Shown in pieces: positions 5,882 to 7,098 of a DNA stretch of 7,098 bases. The stretch's first letter is position 1. Every line of letters starts with the position of its first letter. The notes beneath the pieces were generated by a model. That model searched no databases and was not told where the DNA came from. It saw only the letters and a list, made by a program, of their open reading frames with translations. Source of the stretch: CAZJBP01 sp964544115 (GTDB taxonomy: Bacteria > Verrucomicrobiota > Kiritimatiellia > UBA8416 > JADHWI01); contig CAZJBP010000176.1 of the NCBI GenBank assembly GCA_964544115.1, positions 1-7,098 on the forward strand, given 5' to 3'. The position numbers and the translations under genes were made by a program.

Positions 5882-7098
5882 ATGCTTTTACGGAAAAAAA
5901 GGGTTGTGCCGTCATCCGGCATAGGTCAACGTGCGCGAAATCATGTTGCCTGTACACTTTTTTTCTTGATGGCGTTAAGCTCTATTGGTCAGGACTCCTT
6001 TCCTCTCCAGCCGCCCGACCAGTCTACCCCCCGCGCCGCGCTGAAGACATTCCTTGAGGAGGGAGATGCGTTTGGCGCCTTTCTGGCCCGCGAATACATC
6101 CGGTCTCCCACGCGAGCGGACTATCAGCACATGTTTTTTCTGGGGGAGCAACTGGTGCAAGGGCTTGATTTGAGCCAGGTACCCCCGGCTGCGCGCATGA
6201 AGGAGGGCCGGGCGGCGGCGTTCGCCTTGTACGAGACGCTGAGCCGCCTTCGGTTGCCTTCTCTTTCCGAAAGTCTCGGCACGGAAACGAGGGCCGACTC
6301 CGACGGCACGAATGTCATGCACTGGGTGGTGCCGAACACAGAAATCGTCCTGATCCGCGCGCCGACCGGGCCGCGCGCCGGCGCCTTCCTGTTCAGCCCG
6401 GAAACGGTAGCGCGCGCGGATGACTTTTACAATCAGGTCCGAAGCCTTCCTTATGTGCGAGCGGTTCCCCTGGAAAACGTGAATGATATTCTGGTTTCCG
6501 GAGGAGGCTGGCTCGTTCCGTACTCCTGGATCAAGGCGATGCCGGCCTGGCTGCGGAATCCCCTGGCCGGACAGGCCATGTGGAAGTGGGTCGCCGCGGT
6601 GCTTCTGCTGGCTGCCTTTGCCCTGCTGCTGGGGTTGGTCCTCCGCCTGTCCCGTCGCCTCACGGGGGAGCACCCTTTCCGGCGGGCGCTGGCGCAGGAG
6701 TCTTTCCCGTTGTTCCTGCTGCTGGCGGTTCCCGTGCTGACGTACCTGCTGCTCGTGCAGGTCAACATGCGCGACCATGTGGGCGGCGCCATCGAACTCG
6801 GGGCGACCGTGCTGATTTTTGTGGCCGGCGCGTGGATGGCCTGGCGCGCCGCGCCGGTGGTCGCCGAGGCGATCATCGCCTCCCCCTCCATCGCGCCCGA
6901 GAGCATTGACGCCCATCTCATCCGCATCTGTACCCGCCTGCTCGGGATTGTGGCAAGCGCGGCGCTGCTGGGCATGGGCGCCGACCGGTTGGGGGTGCCG
7001 GTATACGGGATTGTCGCCGGGCTTGGCGTGGGCGGCCTGGCCATCGCCCTGGCCGCGCAGCCGACCATCGAGAACCTGATCGGCGGGCTGAGCCTGTT
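5882..7098 (+). CDS. MscS-family mechanosensitive channel, N-terminal part (3' end outside window)
   Basis: The reading frame stays open to the right edge, giving 405 whole codons. From ATG 5882 the product begins with a basic stretch (LLRKKR, RARNH) and a hydrophobic core VACTLFFLMALSSIG (about 22-36), a likely signal peptide. A soluble, probably periplasmic domain follows (about 37-230). Membrane segments are at about 236-257, 276-296, 304-326 and 349-370. From 376 comes the glycine/alanine-rich pore-lining helix GIVAGLGVGGLAIALAAQ, then PTIENLIGG, the hallmark of MscS TM3. The cytoplasmic vestibule lies beyond the window. Such channels open under membrane tension to release solutes during hypo-osmotic shock. 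Start choice: ATG 5882 has a GGGGG run (5873-5877) four bases upstream. GTG 5906 would also keep the leader, while ATG 5969 would lose it and has no ribosome binding site. It follows the terminator, so it is probably transcribed separately, though I see no clear promoter in the short gap. Confidence 0.88.
   Translation, partial: MLLRKKRVVPSSGIGQRARNHVACTLFFLMALSSIGQDSFPLQPPDQSTPRAALKTFLEEGDAFGAFLAREYIRSPTRADYQHMFFLGEQLVQGLDLSQVPPAARMKEGRAAAFALYETLSRLRLPSLSESLGTETRADSDGTNVMHWVVPNTEIVLIRAPTGPRAGAFLFSPETVARADDFYNQVRSLPYVRAVPLENVNDILVSGGGWLVPYSWIKAMPAWLRNPLAGQAMWKWVAAVLLLAAFALLLGLVLRLSRRLTGEHPFRRALAQESFPLFLLLAVPVLTYLLLVQVNMRDHVGGAIELGATVLIFVAGAWMAWRAAPVVAEAIIASPSIAPESIDAHLIRICTRLLGIVASAALLGMGADRLGVPVYGIVAGLGVGGLAIALAAQPTIENLIGGLSL

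Noticed and set aside
5907..5921. Small hairpin TGCCG-TCATC-CGGCA resembling a REP-type element
   Set aside because: Only five base pairs, a single copy in the window, and it lies within the likely coding sequence of the channel leader peptide.
5975..6916. Open frame of 313 codons on the - strand across the channel gene
   Set aside because: The + strand here encodes a signal peptide, membrane helices and the MscS pore motif; the antisense product has no membrane segments or known motif.

Overview
The window is a GC-rich, gene-dense stretch of a bacterial chromosome or large replicon in which all supported genes lie on the + strand. A signal peptide followed by a long extracytoplasmic domain in the last gene suggests a Gram-negative cell. 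The dedicated oxygen-sensitive sulfatase maturase suggests an anaerobe or a facultative organism. I cannot assign a phylum from the sequence alone.

Layout. (1) At the left edge is the C-terminal part of a small integral membrane protein of unknown function. (2) Two bases after its stop comes a canonical anaerobic sulfatase-maturating enzyme (radical SAM plus SPASM domain). (3) After 23 bases, and a good ribosome binding site, comes a leaderless two-domain metallophosphatase of the 5'-nucleotidase family. (4) A 109-base gap holds a sigma70-like promoter, an imperfect dyad over its -10 region, and a strong ribosome binding site. (5) Next is a 784-residue Cys-type arylsulfatase with a C-terminal beta-rich domain. 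(6) The sulfatase is closed by a textbook Rho-independent terminator. (7) A MscS-type mechanosensitive channel gene with a signal peptide and a large N-terminal domain then starts and runs off the right edge.

How the genes fit together. The maturase would convert Cys84 of the sulfatase (in the CSPTR motif) to formylglycine in the cytoplasm. The sulfatase has no signal peptide, and neither does the metallophosphatase, so both are predicted to act inside the cell. The first four genes therefore look like an intracellular sulfate-ester (and perhaps phosphate-ester) hydrolysis module with a membrane partner. The channel gene lies behind the terminator and is probably a separate transcription unit.

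No RNA genes, insertion sequences, CRISPR arrays or attachment sites were seen. The most unusual items are the altered C-terminal pocket of the metallophosphatase, a near-perfect 23-base palindrome inside that gene, and the dyad over the sulfatase promoter. I see no convincing entirely new system. The closest candidate is the four-gene leaderless sulfatase/metallophosphatase module.
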